Assembly: GCA_041399085.1 (NCBI GenBank) | Contig: JAWKTM010000032.1 | Coordinates: forward strand, 15,325 to 79,324 | DNA: 64,000 bases | From: JAWKTM01 sp041399085 | Lineage (GTDB): Bacteria > Planctomycetota > Planctomycetia > Pirellulales > Pirellulaceae | Direction of reading: 5' to 3' | Shown: positions 46,337 through 55,672 of the stretch, piece after piece | How positions within the stretch are numbered: the stretch's first letter is position 1 | Layout: every line of letters begins with the position of its first letter | Translations under genes and position numbers: made by a program | The notes under the pieces: generated by a model | What the model saw: the letters and a program-made list of their open reading frames with translations, nothing else | Told to the model about the DNA's origin: nothing | Databases searched by the model: none

Positions 46337-47002
46337 TCAAATGGCGGGGAGGGCGAGAGATGCGAATTCATCAATCTGAACGCCTTCGTCCACGGACAGA
46401 AACTGGCCGCTTTCGGGTTCATAGGCGAACACCTGTCCCGTTTCGAATTTGTAGACCCAACCATGCAGCTTCAATTGATCTCGCGCCAAGGCAGCCGCGA
46501 CGGAAGGATGTGTCCGCAAATTCTCAAGTTGAACCAACACGTTTTCCTCGACGGTGGCCGTCAAGCGAGCCTGCGACGCGTGAATATGGCGGTAGTTCTC
46601 GCGGATAATGCGGGAGGTTGCTTCCGCATGCCCCAGCCAATCGCGCACGGCCGGCAGCGGTTCGACTTGCTCGGGATGCAACAAGCCGTTCATGGCGCCA
46701 CAGTGCGAATGGCCGCACATGATTACATCGTGGACACCCAGGACGCTGACGGCGTATTCGATTGTGGCGGCTTCCCCACCACGTACCGCGCCATACGGAG
46801 GGATGATGTTTCCGGCGTTTCGCATGATGAATAATTCGCCCGGTTGAGTCTGGGTGAGCAGACTCGGATCGATCCGCGAGTCGGAACAAGTAATGAACAG
46901 GGCTAATGGATTCTGGCCGTTAACGAGTCGCTCGAACAACCGTTTTCGGGAGCTAAATATGTCGCGTTGAAACTGATGGATTCCATCGACTAGTTTTTGC
47001 AT
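46337..47002 (-). CDS. Beta-carbonic anhydrase
   Basis: 221 residues from ATG 47002. The zinc ligands are all present: C39 and D41 in ITCSDSR, H98 and C101 in MCGHSHCGAM. Other family blocks are GELFIMRNAGNIIPPYG, TIEYAVSVLGVHDVIMCG and LHGWVYKFETGQVFAYEP. It interconverts CO2 and bicarbonate in the cytoplasm. The SulP gene follows on the same strand, a classical pairing for bicarbonate uptake. Length is normal. Intact, unlike its partner. Confidence 0.95.
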   Translation of the reverse strand: MQKLVDGIHQFQRDIFSSRKRLFERLVNGQNPLALFITCSDSRIDPSLLTQTQPGELFIMRNAGNIIPPYGAVRGGEAATIEYAVSVLGVHDVIMCGHSHCGAMNGLLHPEQVEPLPAVRDWLGHAEATSRIIRENYRHIHASQARLTATVEENVLVQLENLRTHPSVAAALARDQLKLHGWVYKFETGQVFAYEPESGQFLSVDEGVQIDEFASLALPAI

Positions 47003-47198
47003 GACCGAGTCTCCTCGGATGAAGGACGCACTCTTTCGGTTGGTCGCGCACGAACGACCGCATGACACTAACGGGAGAGAGATCGATCGCGCTGGTTGGA
47101 CGAGCGGTCAAGGCGGTCGCCACGCGCCGATCAACGAGACCGACCGCGAGCGAGCTTTGACGCGCAATGACGAGCGCGAAAGAAAGTGCGTCGCGCTA

Positions 47199-47495
47199 TT
47201 AACAGCGCAGAGGCGCTAAGAGGCCATTGGCCAAGCGATGGCCAAGCGTGAAACGTCGAGGGCAAGTCGACCCGCCTTGCCGTTCACCATTTCGGTCGGG
47301 CGGCAGTAGAACGGTCTTGCCGCAACCGGATCGCCGCGTCTCGCAGCGAAGCGTTTGAATGGCGGCTTCGGTCTCTTGCGACGACTCCTGTTCCTCGGCC
47401 GGCGCCTCGGACTCGCTCGATTCGAATGCGCGGCCGACCGCGGGAGCGCCACCGAGCAAAAACGCTACATTCAGCAGCAATAGCGTATGCAGCAT
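47199..47495 (-). CDS. Small secreted protein, unknown
   Basis: About 98 residues if started at ATG 47495 (MLHTLLLLNVAFLLGGAPAV, a plausible signal peptide). Earlier in-frame starts at 47579 and 47606 would add a non-conserved leader. The mature part is Glu/Ser-rich and then has a Cys-containing end (RCETRRSGCGKTVLLPPDRN, GHRLANGLLAPLRC). No function can be assigned. Confidence 0.5.
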   Translation of the reverse strand: MLHTLLLLNVAFLLGGAPAVGRAFESSESEAPAEEQESSQETEAAIQTLRCETRRSGCGKTVLLPPDRNGERQGGSTCPRRFTLGHRLANGLLAPLRC

Positions 47496-47755
47496 CGCGC
47501 GCAACCAATTCGGCTGGCTCGTAGGGGGTTCCCCCACGGCGGTTGGTCGGCATCGGTCGTGCGCGGAATAAACGGCCATAGAACCTATAGATCGGCGAAA
47601 AGTCACATTACCTTTGGTTATGCTTTGTAATCTCGGCGAAAGCGGTGGTCAAGTGACAAGCTGCCTGTATCCCAGCAGTTTCGAGCACTTTGCCGAGAAA
47701 GCTGGCTGTTTGCGATTTCCCGTATGTGTCGATTTCCCAGCCCACAGTTTTGAAC

Positions 47756-48401
47756 ATGTATACACCTGAATCGTTCACGCACGATCGGAGTTGAACAAGC
47801 TGCACTCGTTTGTCGAAACGCATGCGTTCGCCACGTTGATCTCGGCCGGTTCCGACGAAAGTGACGAACCGTTGGCGACCCATCTGCCGCTGTTGCTCGA
47901 TCGCGCGGCGAGTGGTCAGGGAATGTTGACGGGGCACTTCGCGCGGGCAAATCCGCACTGGAAATCGGCCGCGAACAGGAGCGTGCTGGCCATCTTTCAC
48001 GGTGCGCACGCTTACATTTCGCCAAGCTGGTACGAGGCGACGAACGTCGTTCTACCTGGAACTACATCACCGTGCATGCACACGGGCGGTTGCGGCTGAT
48101 CGACGACCGTGGTCAGTTGAAAGAGGCGGTTCGCCGATTGGTCGCAGCCTACGAGTCGCCGCGGCCGGATCGCTTGGACGCTAGACCGAGCCGAACCGCA
48201 ATTCATCGACCGTTTGCTGGACGGAATCGTCGGTTTACGATCGACGTGCAGCGCTGGGAAGGGAAGTGGAAGCTGAGTCAAAACCACGATGCCCAGCGGC
48301 AAGACCGCGTGATCACGGCTCTGCTGAACGAACCGAGTAGCGGCGCACGCCAGATTGCATTGGAGATGCAAGCCAATCGGAAACAGCAAGGCGCCAGCTA
48401 G
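47756..48401 (+). pseudogene. FMN-binding PaiB-like regulator, broken by about four frameshifts
   Basis: Pieces in successive frames rebuild the PaiB/FMN-binding negative regulator fold of about 214 residues: MYTPESFTHDRS; then HAFATLISAG, PLATHLPLLLD, MLTGHFARANPHWK and AIFHGAHAYISPSWYEATNV; then TWNYITVHAHGRLRLIDDRG; then LDRAEPQFIDRLLDGIVG; then WEGKWKLSQNHDAQRQDRVI to a TAG at 48401. Frame changes are near 47795, 48050, 48172 and 48236. PaiB proteins bind FMN and regulate protease or sporulation genes in Bacillus. Here it is either dead or mis-sequenced. Confidence 0.82.
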
Positions 48402-48545
48402 AGGAGCGCCGTTTCGAAGGCTCAAGATTGCCCCGCAGCGACCCGAAACGAACACGGCGACATCAGCCTAATCGGACTGACATCGCCGCTGTTATTAGCG
48501 AGATAGCTGGAACGTTTCGCTCCGAGCGAGCGACAACTTCCGACA

Positions 48546-48959
48546 CTAACGCTTCGAGAACTGCACGCCCTTACGAGCACCGTGCAGACCGTACTTCTTA
48601 CGTTCCTTCATACGCGAATCTCGCGTCAGGAACCCGCCGTCACGAAGCGCCGGGAATAACTCGGAGTCGTAGCCGACCAGCGCGCGAGCGATGCCCATGC
48701 GGCAAGCTCCGGCTTGGCCAGTCGTTCCGCCACCAGCAACGCGAATGATAACATCCACATCATTGCGGCGATTCACTTGATCCAACACATCCAACACCGT
48801 GCGGCGATCGGCGTCGAACTTAAAGTACTCCTCGAACGGACGGCGGTTCACCGTGATCTTGCCGCTGCCGGCACGGACACGCACGCGAGCCACGGAAGTC
48901 TTTCGGCGGCCGGTGCCCAAGGAATCGTTGTTTCGTTTGTCTCGTTTGACTGCGACCAT
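48546..48959 (-). CDS. rpsI: Ribosomal protein S9
   Basis: 137 residues. Family marks: LGTGRRKTSVARVRVRAGSG, KITVNRRPFEEYF, VNRRNDVDVIIRVAGGGTTG, QAGACRMGIARALVGYD and the basic C-terminal tail RMKERKKYGLHGARKGVQFS ending KR, which reaches the tRNA in the P site. It follows rplM on the same strand with a 128-base gap, the usual L13-S9 order. Confidence 0.98.
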   Translation of the reverse strand: MVAVKRDKRNNDSLGTGRRKTSVARVRVRAGSGKITVNRRPFEEYFKFDADRRTVLDVLDQVNRRNDVDVIIRVAGGGTTGQAGACRMGIARALVGYDSELFPALRDGGFLTRDSRMKERKKYGLHGARKGVQFSKR

Positions 48960-49087
48960 GATTTACCGTGTTCTAAAACAGATTTCCGAGGAAAATCCAA
49001 TCTGAATTCGCGCCGATCGATCAGCGAGGGCGGCATTCGGAGACACGCATGAAACCAGTTAAGGCTTCGCACTCCGCAGCCCGTCAG

Positions 49088-49528
49088 CTACACGCCCATT
49101 TCGCGAGATTCCGGTTGTTGAGCTTGATGCGGGTGCTCTGAACCCGTGTAGATCTTTAGTTTGCTAAGCATCTTGCGGCCCAGCTTGTTCTTCGGAAGCA
49201 TCCGGCGTACGGCCTCGCGAAGCACTTCTTCCGGTTGACGGTCGAGACGCTTGGCGGCCGACTCGGTCTTCAAGCCAGGGTAGCCGGTGTACCAAGTGTA
49301 AACCTTCTTGTCCCACTTATTGCCCGACATCTCGACTTTTTCCGCGTTCGTGACCACCACGAAATCGCCCGTATCAACGTGCGGCGTATAGGTCGGACGA
49401 TGCTTGCCCATCAAAACCACGGCGATATCGCTGGCCAAGCGACCAACTCGCTTGCCGGCGGCATCCACATGGAACCAATGCTGTTCGACTTGGCCTGGTT
49501 TGGCCATGTAAGTCTTTGTGGAAAACAC
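49088..49528 (-). CDS. rplM: Ribosomal protein L13
   Basis: 146 residues from GTG 49528; an ATG seven codons in is the alternative. L13 blocks are clear: HWFHVDAAGKRVGRLASDIA, LMGKHRPTYTPHVDTGDFVV, NAEKVEMSGNKWDKKVYTWY, and LREAVRRMLPKNKLGRKMLS ending with YTGSEHPHQAQQP. First gene of the rplM-rpsI operon. The 270-base gap to the divergent SH3 gene should hold its promoter. Confidence 0.97.
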   Translation of the reverse strand: MFSTKTYMAKPGQVEQHWFHVDAAGKRVGRLASDIAVVLMGKHRPTYTPHVDTGDFVVVTNAEKVEMSGNKWDKKVYTWYTGYPGLKTESAAKRLDRQPEEVLREAVRRMLPKNKLGRKMLSKLKIYTGSEHPHQAQQPESREMGV

Positions 49529-49801
49529 CCTTACGTCCTCCGAACGCCACCCGTTTCGGTGCTGCTCTGATTTCTAGTCCGACCGTACATTCGACGCCGC
49601 GATTCGCCCTAGCGCATGCGTCGCCGAAATTGGAAACGAGCGAGTTTAGCCGTTCCCCGCCGGGTCAGCAAGTCCTCCCCGATCCTTGTTTCGATGCCAC
49701 TTGACCTTGAATCGAGCAGCGAATCTTGATATCACGCCGCCCCGCAGCCGGTTTCGCCCGCGCTCTTTCTCATTGCGCTCCCAGGTCCAGCGAGGTTTTC
49801 C

Positions 49802-51429
49802 ATGTCGCTCGCATCGTTACTAGTTTGGATGACTGCCGTGGGGGCGACGCCGGTCATGCCCTATCCGACGACCGTGGCTGAGAACGACGCCATCATCCGC
49901 AGCGGACCGGGCGAAGTCTACTACGTGACCCAATACCTGCCGCGGGGTGCTGATGTCGAGGTTCACCTGCGGCAAGAGAACGGCTGGTTGGCGATTCGGC
50001 CTCCGCGAGGCAGCTTTAGCTGGATTCCAGCGGCTCATGTCCAATCCACCGGCGAGCCAGCCGTGGCCGCCGTGCAGGCCGAGACCGCGGTTTCCTTCAT
50101 CGGCACGCTGCTGGGCACCCCGCAACAATACCAATGGCAAGTGCGGCTTGAGCCAGGCGAACTGGTTCAAATCGTTGGTCAAGTCCAACGGCAGTCGGCC
50201 GATGGCCTGCACACCTGGCTGAAGATCGCTCCGCCGAGCGGCGAGTTTCGCTGGATTCATGAGTCCTGCGCAGGTGCCGGACCGAACGGCGAACCGCCAA
50301 TCGCTAAGCCCGTTCGCTCGGCTACAAATCGGGCCAATCAATCGGACGAGGCCGAGCCTTCATTCGACCAATCCAATACGGGCGCGGACGATGGTCTGCC
50401 GAGCGCGAACGGCCGCAAACGGTCCGCGAACGATTCACGCGAGCCCGCGGAAGTGATGCAATCGGCCGAGCTGGTCGAGAGAAAGTCAACGAGCTCCTGG
50501 CCAAGGCGGAAACGCTGATCGAAAAGGCCGAGTCGCTGAACGAATCCGAGCCTAAGCCGGCGAGAAGTTGTCGGCCCGGTCGCGAGTCGATCGACGGAGC
50601 CGCGTGTGATCATTACCGACGAGGCTGCGGAGCAACTGGAGATCGAACTCACGTCGGCCGAAGCCGCAGTGTCCAACAAGTCGGAGGCGTCAGCCGAACC
50701 GGCTGTGTCGAAGGTCGACCCAACCGTGGTCAGAGATCAGCGCGTCGCATCGGCGAGCCATTGACGGCGACTCGTCGCAAGACTGCCCTCGCCCGAGCCA
50801 CCGGTCGCCGCTGCTGAATCATCTGGATTCGTATTGCGTGAAACGGCGCGATGACGCCCCAGCAGCTTTATCGCCCGCGTCGCAATCGCCGTCCTCGGTC
50901 AGCTCCGCTGCCATCACACCACTCAACGGCGAACTCGAACAACTCAGCAACGAGCTAACGCTGCTTGTAAGCTGGCAGACCCGCGCGATTGAGCTCGTCG
51001 CTTCGCGACGACGCCACGCGGCTGATCGACAGCGGCAAGAACGCCTTCGAACGCGGCCAAGCTCGGTTGCTGCTGGAAAAAATCAACGAATTCGACGTCT
51101 TGCGGCAACGCTATCTTCAGCTCAGCCAGGATTCGGCCGAGTCGGAAGTCGCCGTGTCGTTGGGAATCGACGATGAGCTGGCCTCGAACTACGACGGCAT
51201 TGGCATCTTGATGCCTGTGCATTCCACGCGTGCCGGAGCGCCTCCTTTCGCATTGCTCGATGGCACCGGAAACGTCGTCAGTTTCGTCATGCCGTCGCCC
51301 GGTCTGAATCTGAATCGCTATGTCAAAAAGGAAGTCGGGCTGATCGGGCCGCGACGACAATTGGAAACGCTGCGGGCCGAGTTGCTGACGGCCGAACGCG
51401 TGGTCGAACTCGATCGTCATCGCCGCTAG
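49802..51429 (+). pseudogene. Exported SH3-like protein, broken by several frameshifts
   Basis: The first 238 codons are intact: a leader, then two SH3b-like modules (VAENDAIIRSGPGEVYYVTQ, LRQENGWLAIRPPRGSFSWI; and QVRLEPGELVQIVGQVQRQS, TWLKIAPPSGEFRWIHESCA). After about 50485 the reading continues only by changing frame: VNELLAKAETLIEKAESLNE, ITDEAAEQLEIELTSAEAAV, then later DDATRLIDSGKNAFERGQAR, LQLSQDSAESEVAVSLGIDD and GNVVSFVMPSPGLNLNRYVK to a TAG at 51429. The rebuilt protein would be about 540 residues with a helical middle and a beta-rich SH3-like end, as in planctomycete periplasmic proteins of unknown role. Confidence 0.75.
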
Positions 51430-51543
51430 GCGTACGCGATTCGTGACGTTCGGCCCTACCTTGCCAATGCGGAAACTCACGGCTAACTTTGCGCTGACTC
51501 GGTTGACATTACTAACCTCTCAGTGCCAAGGGAGATTTTTGCC

Positions 51544-52137
51544 ATGAGCATTCTCGTTCAGCAAGCCGCGCCGGACTTCACGGCGCAAGCCGTGATGGAA
51601 GACGGTTCGTTCAAGCAGATCAGCTTGTCGGATTACAAAGGCAAGTACGTCCTGCTGTTCTTCTATCCGCTCGATTTCACGTTCGTTTGCCCCACGGAAA
51701 TCATCGCCTTCTCGGATCGAGCTTCGGAGTTCGAAGCTTTAGGCGTCCAGGTGCTCGGTTCGTCGGTCGATAGTCACTACACGCACTTGGCTTGGCGCAA
51801 CCAGCCACGAACCGAGGGCGGTCTGGGACAGATCAACTATCCGTTGGTCGCCGATTTGAATAAGGAAATCGCCCGCGCCTATGGCGTGTTGCTTCCGGGC
51901 GGCGTGGCCTTGCGAGGCTTGTTCCTGATCGACAAGGACGGCATCGTTCGCCACCAAGTCATCAATGATTTGCCGCTGGGCCGCAGTGTGGACGAAGCGT
52001 TGCGGATGGTGAAGGCGCTGCAATACTTCGAGAAGAACGGCGAAGTCTGTCCGGCCAACTGGCAAGAGGGCGCCCGCACGATCAAGGCCAACCCCAAAGA
52101 CAGCCGCGAATTCTTCAGCAAGGAATACGCGAGCTAA
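51544..52137 (+). CDS. 2-Cys peroxiredoxin (AhpC/Prx1 type)
   Basis: About 197 residues from ATG 51544, preceded by AAGGGAG. The peroxidatic Cys is C49 in LDFTFVCPTEIIAFSDR, and the resolving Cys lies in NGEVCPANWQEG. Also present: GSSVDSHYTHLAWRNQPR and GLFLIDKDGIVRHQVIND. It reduces hydrogen and organic peroxides in the cytoplasm using thioredoxin. Full length. A strong hairpin follows the stop, so it is probably monocistronic. Confidence 0.96.
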   Translation: MSILVQQAAPDFTAQAVMEDGSFKQISLSDYKGKYVLLFFYPLDFTFVCPTEIIAFSDRASEFEALGVQVLGSSVDSHYTHLAWRNQPRTEGGLGQINYPLVADLNKEIARAYGVLLPGGVALRGLFLIDKDGIVRHQVINDLPLGRSVDEALRMVKALQYFEKNGEVCPANWQEGARTIKANPKDSREFFSKEYAS

Positions 52138-52165
52138 CGACTCGCTTAGAATTTGATTAGACCAG

Positions 52166-52201
52166 AAGCCGCGTCATGAGCCACCGCTTGTGACGCGGCT
52201 T
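52166..52201. terminator. Bidirectional hairpin terminator
   Basis: A perfect 11-base stem, aagccgcgtca (52166-52176) and tgacgcggctt (52191-52201), with a 14-base loop, lies between two converging genes. The plus side is followed by tcttattg, a weak T-rich tail. Confidence 0.75.
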
Positions 52202-52203
52202 TC

Positions 52204-53064
52204 TTATTGCTCGTGATGAGTCCCAATAGGCGGAAGCGAATCGAGAAATCGATCCAAGGCAGTGTAATACTCATCACTTTGCGGATCATTGTGGCCGCCA
52301 TTCGCGATTACCACAAACTGTTTCGGGCCGGGCGCAGCGTCAAATAGCTTCCGTCCCATTTCGATGGGAATCACCTCGTCCGCATCGCCGTGACTTTGCA
52401 GCAGCGGCCCTTGGTAGTCGCGAATCTTGCGCGCGGAATTCAATCTCATACTCATATTCCAATGCGGCAGAGCCCACGGCATATGGTGGGAAGCCACATC
52501 GGGAAGCGAACTGAAAGTGCTGGCCAGTACCAGACCACGAGCGCCGTCTCGGCTGGCCAAGTCCACGGCTACCGCGCCACCCAACGAGCGACCCATCAAA
52601 ATGATGTCGTGCTCGGTCACTCCGGTTCGCTCGGCCAGCCAACTCCGCGCGGCACGTGCGTCTTGCAGGATGCCCTTCTCACTGGGAGTGCCTTCGCTAC
52701 GTCCGTATCCACGGTAATCAAACGTCATAATTGACAACCTATGACGTTGATTCAGCAACCACAACGTTGTCCCTCGGCTGGTGATATTGCCCGCGTTGCC
52801 GTGGCAGAAGAGGGCCACTCCTCGCGGTTCTGGATGTGGCAAGAACCAGCCATGAAGCTGAGTACCGTCATCGGCCTCGAACCAAGCATCCTCGATCGGA
52901 ACATGCGACGGCACTTGCCAGTCGCCGTCGGGGTAGGCAACCGGCTGAAAGACGACCGACCGTTCAATCGGCGCCAGCGGCGAGAGTGCTGGCACGCTGG
53001 CACAACCGCCCGATAAGCCGCAGCAAACAATCAAAACGATACATCGTTCTTGTTTTCGGAACAT
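52204..53064 (-). CDS. Alpha/beta hydrolase lipoprotein
   Basis: 286 residues. A lipoprotein signal (VLIVCCGLSGGCAS) has its lipobox Cys at 21. The hydrolase fold has the oxyanion region GVALFCHGNAGNITSRG, nucleophile S160 in LMGRSLGGAVAV, Asp in SHGDADEVIP and His in ANGGHNDPQ. It resembles the ABHD13/YfhR-type serine hydrolases, whose substrates are mostly unknown. Probably anchored outside the cytoplasmic membrane. It converges on the peroxiredoxin gene. Confidence 0.9.
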   Translation of the reverse strand: MFRKQERCIVLIVCCGLSGGCASVPALSPLAPIERSVVFQPVAYPDGDWQVPSHVPIEDAWFEADDGTQLHGWFLPHPEPRGVALFCHGNAGNITSRGTTLWLLNQRHRLSIMTFDYRGYGRSEGTPSEKGILQDARAARSWLAERTGVTEHDIILMGRSLGGAVAVDLASRDGARGLVLASTFSSLPDVASHHMPWALPHWNMSMRLNSARKIRDYQGPLLQSHGDADEVIPIEMGRKLFDAAPGPKQFVVIANGGHNDPQSDEYYTALDRFLDSLPPIGTHHEQ

Positions 53065-53276
53065 TGCGGCAGGAATAAAACGACCTCGCCATAATTGGAA
53101 CGTTGAGCTTGCGGCCTTTTACGTTCGATCATTTCGGATTGTCAATACATCCTGGTTTTTCGCATCTCTGGTTGATCCGAAATCAGTCGAACGGCAACGT
53201 TGACGAACAACCATGTCGGCGGGTAACTTAATCGTGTGCGAAAATAAATACCACGCTACTTAGGCGGATGTGAGCA

Positions 53277-55055
53277 ATGAATCAACTTGTCGTATGCAGT
53301 TGTGGTCAGCAGTTTATGGCCGCGCCTCATCTGGCTGGTCGCCAAGTCGCCTGTTCGATGTGCGGTCGCCCGATCATCGTCCCGTCGCTTCCGTCCGTTG
53401 GCGAACATGCCGCGGCCAGTCCCATCATGGCCCAGCCTGTGTATAACCACGCTAGCCAATCGCCATTCGGATTCGCTGGCACTGCACAACCTCAGCCGTT
53501 TTCACCGAGCACGAGTCAGCCGGCTCGATATGGTGCCGCGCTATCTGCGCCGCCTTATGAGCGGCCGCAGGTCGCCAAGCCAGCGCCGCGTTCGTCTGGT
53601 TCTAGCTCGCGCCTACTGTTTTGGGCCATCGGGGGAATCGGACTGGGCGGAGTGGCGCTCGTGCTGTTGCTCTTGATGCTGGCCGTCATGCGGTTGCGGA
53701 ACAACTTGTCCACGGACGTGGCGTTGCGAGCGCGAGATGAAGATTACGCCGTGGCACGGGCTCAGTTTCATACACAACTGACACGTCAAGCTGGTTCGCC
53801 GCAAGCGTATGACCCGCATCGAGTCCCGCCGGACGGACAAGCGTTGCCGTACATGGTCGACGGGCGACGGCAAGTCGCTATGGTGGATCAACCGCCCACG
53901 CCCATCACACACAAACGTCCGGCCGTGATCTTTCTGCACGGTGGCTTTGCTTACGGCGACGAGGATTGGGAGATGCCCCAACAGTTTCGCGACGCCGGTT
54001 TCATGGTTGCCATTCCTATCCTACGAGGTGAAAACGGACAGGGTGGATCATTCTCCTTGTATTATGACGAAGTGAATGATGTGTTAGCGGTCGCCGATAT
54101 GTTGGCTCGGCAACCGTATATTGATGGCGACAATCTATTTGTGTGCGGACACAGCGCCGGCGGTTCGCTGGCCGCGCTCGCCGCCTTGGCCGGATCCAGA
54201 TTTCGCGCGGCGGCTTCGTTTGGTGGCGCGATGGACCAACGCATCATGTTGCCAGACCGAGAACTCATGGTTTTTGATCCGCTGGATATCGAAGAGATTC
54301 AAATGCGTTCGCCGGTCGCGTTCGCCCATAGTTTTAAGTGTCCGACGCGCCTGTACTACGGTCACGAAGAGACGTGGCTCAAGCCGCAATGCGAAATCAC
54401 GGTGGCGCGCGCCGCGGGACATCAAGTTGTCACTGCCAAGGAAGTTCGCGGCGATCACTTTACGGCGGTTCCCGGCGCAATCAACGACTGTGTGAGTTTC
54501 TTTCGAGAGCATCTTACCGCGTCCGGCCGCGCGGCCTTGAACAATCGATCGTCGAACGCCATAGCCGGCATGGCCCGCACTCAGCCGAACACGATGCCTG
54601 AGAGCTTTGCAGGCGACTCGACCTTGGACGAGCAAATGGATCAGCGACATGCCGAATCCTTGGCAAGACATCGGCAACGCATGGACGAAATGCGTAAGCG
54701 ACACGAGGAATTGGCAGCGCAGCTAAACGGTGCAGGCCGGCCACCTTTACCAACGCCCAATTTCCCCGGTCCGCCGGGCATGCCAGGAGGCCCAAGTTTT
54801 CCACCAACCGCATCGTCCGGCGGCATGGTGGTTCGGTTTCAGGTGCTCGACTATCACGGCGCCGAACCAGCCATGACGGCACTCAAACAAGCGTGCGTCG
54901 GCATCGCTTGGGTGGACCGGGCTCGCATCGATTACGACGAAGCGAATCGCTTGATTGAGGTTGGCGTGCAAGGCGGTTTCGTCAATACGTCGGAACTGAG
55001 CAACCGGTTGAGAGTGGCAGGCTTCAATTTGGGGACGACACAGATCACTAGGTAG
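53277..55055 (+). CDS. Zinc-ribbon membrane protein with alpha/beta hydrolase domain
   Basis: 592 residues with an unusual layout. The N-terminus has a zinc-ribbon-like Cys set (C7, C9, C26, C29), then a Pro/Ala/Ser-rich linker and one membrane helix (about 120-142: LLFWAIGGIGLGGVALVLLL). An alpha/beta hydrolase domain follows at about 210-425, with AVIFLHGGFAYGDEDWE, nucleophile in FVCGHSAGGSLAALAAL and a late His in VRGDHFTAVPG. A charged helix leads to a Pro-rich stretch, and the last 75 residues form a small alpha/beta domain (VRFQVLDYHGAEPAMTALKQ). The hydrolase should lie outside the membrane if the ribbon is cytoplasmic. Function is unknown. Confidence 0.85.
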   Translation: MNQLVVCSCGQQFMAAPHLAGRQVACSMCGRPIIVPSLPSVGEHAAASPIMAQPVYNHASQSPFGFAGTAQPQPFSPSTSQPARYGAALSAPPYERPQVAKPAPRSSGSSSRLLFWAIGGIGLGGVALVLLLLMLAVMRLRNNLSTDVALRARDEDYAVARAQFHTQLTRQAGSPQAYDPHRVPPDGQALPYMVDGRRQVAMVDQPPTPITHKRPAVIFLHGGFAYGDEDWEMPQQFRDAGFMVAIPILRGENGQGGSFSLYYDEVNDVLAVADMLARQPYIDGDNLFVCGHSAGGSLAALAALAGSRFRAAASFGGAMDQRIMLPDRELMVFDPLDIEEIQMRSPVAFAHSFKCPTRLYYGHEETWLKPQCEITVARAAGHQVVTAKEVRGDHFTAVPGAINDCVSFFREHLTASGRAALNNRSSNAIAGMARTQPNTMPESFAGDSTLDEQMDQRHAESLARHRQRMDEMRKRHEELAAQLNGAGRPPLPTPNFPGPPGMPGGPSFPPTASSGGMVVRFQVLDYHGAEPAMTALKQACVGIAWVDRARIDYDEANRLIEVGVQGGFVNTSELSNRLRVAGFNLGTTQITR

Positions 55056-55254
55056 CGTCGCCGTCGAATGCGACCGTTGAAGCGTACCGGCGGGCCGGGC
55101 GTTCACATTAACGATCGCTTTACTGTCTAACGGACGTCTCAGGCGAGCGGCTACTGGCATAATCCGCGAAAGAATTGGCAAGTTGCAACGGTCGGGCGGC
55201 CGATAACGATAAGGAGAGGAACCAGCCAGTTTTGAACCGCGGAGTCGCCGGTCG

Positions 55255-55647
55255 ATGACCAGTCCTGAATTCGCACAGCAACTGCAGCAGTGGGCTCACG
55301 ATATTTTGGCCTGGGTCGGCTTCGGCACCATCGTGGGCTTGTTGGCCAAAGCCATCATGCCCGGCCGCGATCCAGGTGGCGCCGTGGCGACATTGGCTAT
55401 GGGAATCGGCGGCGCCGTGATCGGTTGCGGAACCCTCTCCTATTTCTGGGAAGGCACGCGTGTAACGCCGATCAGCCCGATCGGCTTGGCCGTGGCGACA
55501 GCCGGCGCCTTTGTGATCTTGGCCTTCTACCGTCTGCTAGGCGGTTTCTGGTTCGTCGAAGGCAGCGACGGCGTCCGCCGACCGCGAGTACAACGCCACC
55601 GCCGCCGCCGCGCCCGAACTTACGAACCGGCGATGTACGACGAGTAA
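55255..55647 (+). CDS. GlsB/YeaQ/YmgE-type small membrane protein
   Basis: 130 residues. Three hydrophobic helices with the family signature GFGTIVGLLAKAIMPGRDPG, then AVATLAMGIGGAVIG and a third helix (GLAVATAGAFVILAFYRLLG). The C-terminus is a very basic tail (RRPRVQRHRRRRAR). These proteins are linked with stress response; the biochemical role is unknown. Twelve residues of extra N-terminus precede the core, typical of planctomycete versions. Confidence 0.88.
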   Translation: MTSPEFAQQLQQWAHDILAWVGFGTIVGLLAKAIMPGRDPGGAVATLAMGIGGAVIGCGTLSYFWEGTRVTPISPIGLAVATAGAFVILAFYRLLGGFWFVEGSDGVRRPRVQRHRRRRARTYEPAMYDE

Positions 55648-55672
55648 GAGCCGCCGGCGTTGAAGCTCGCCG

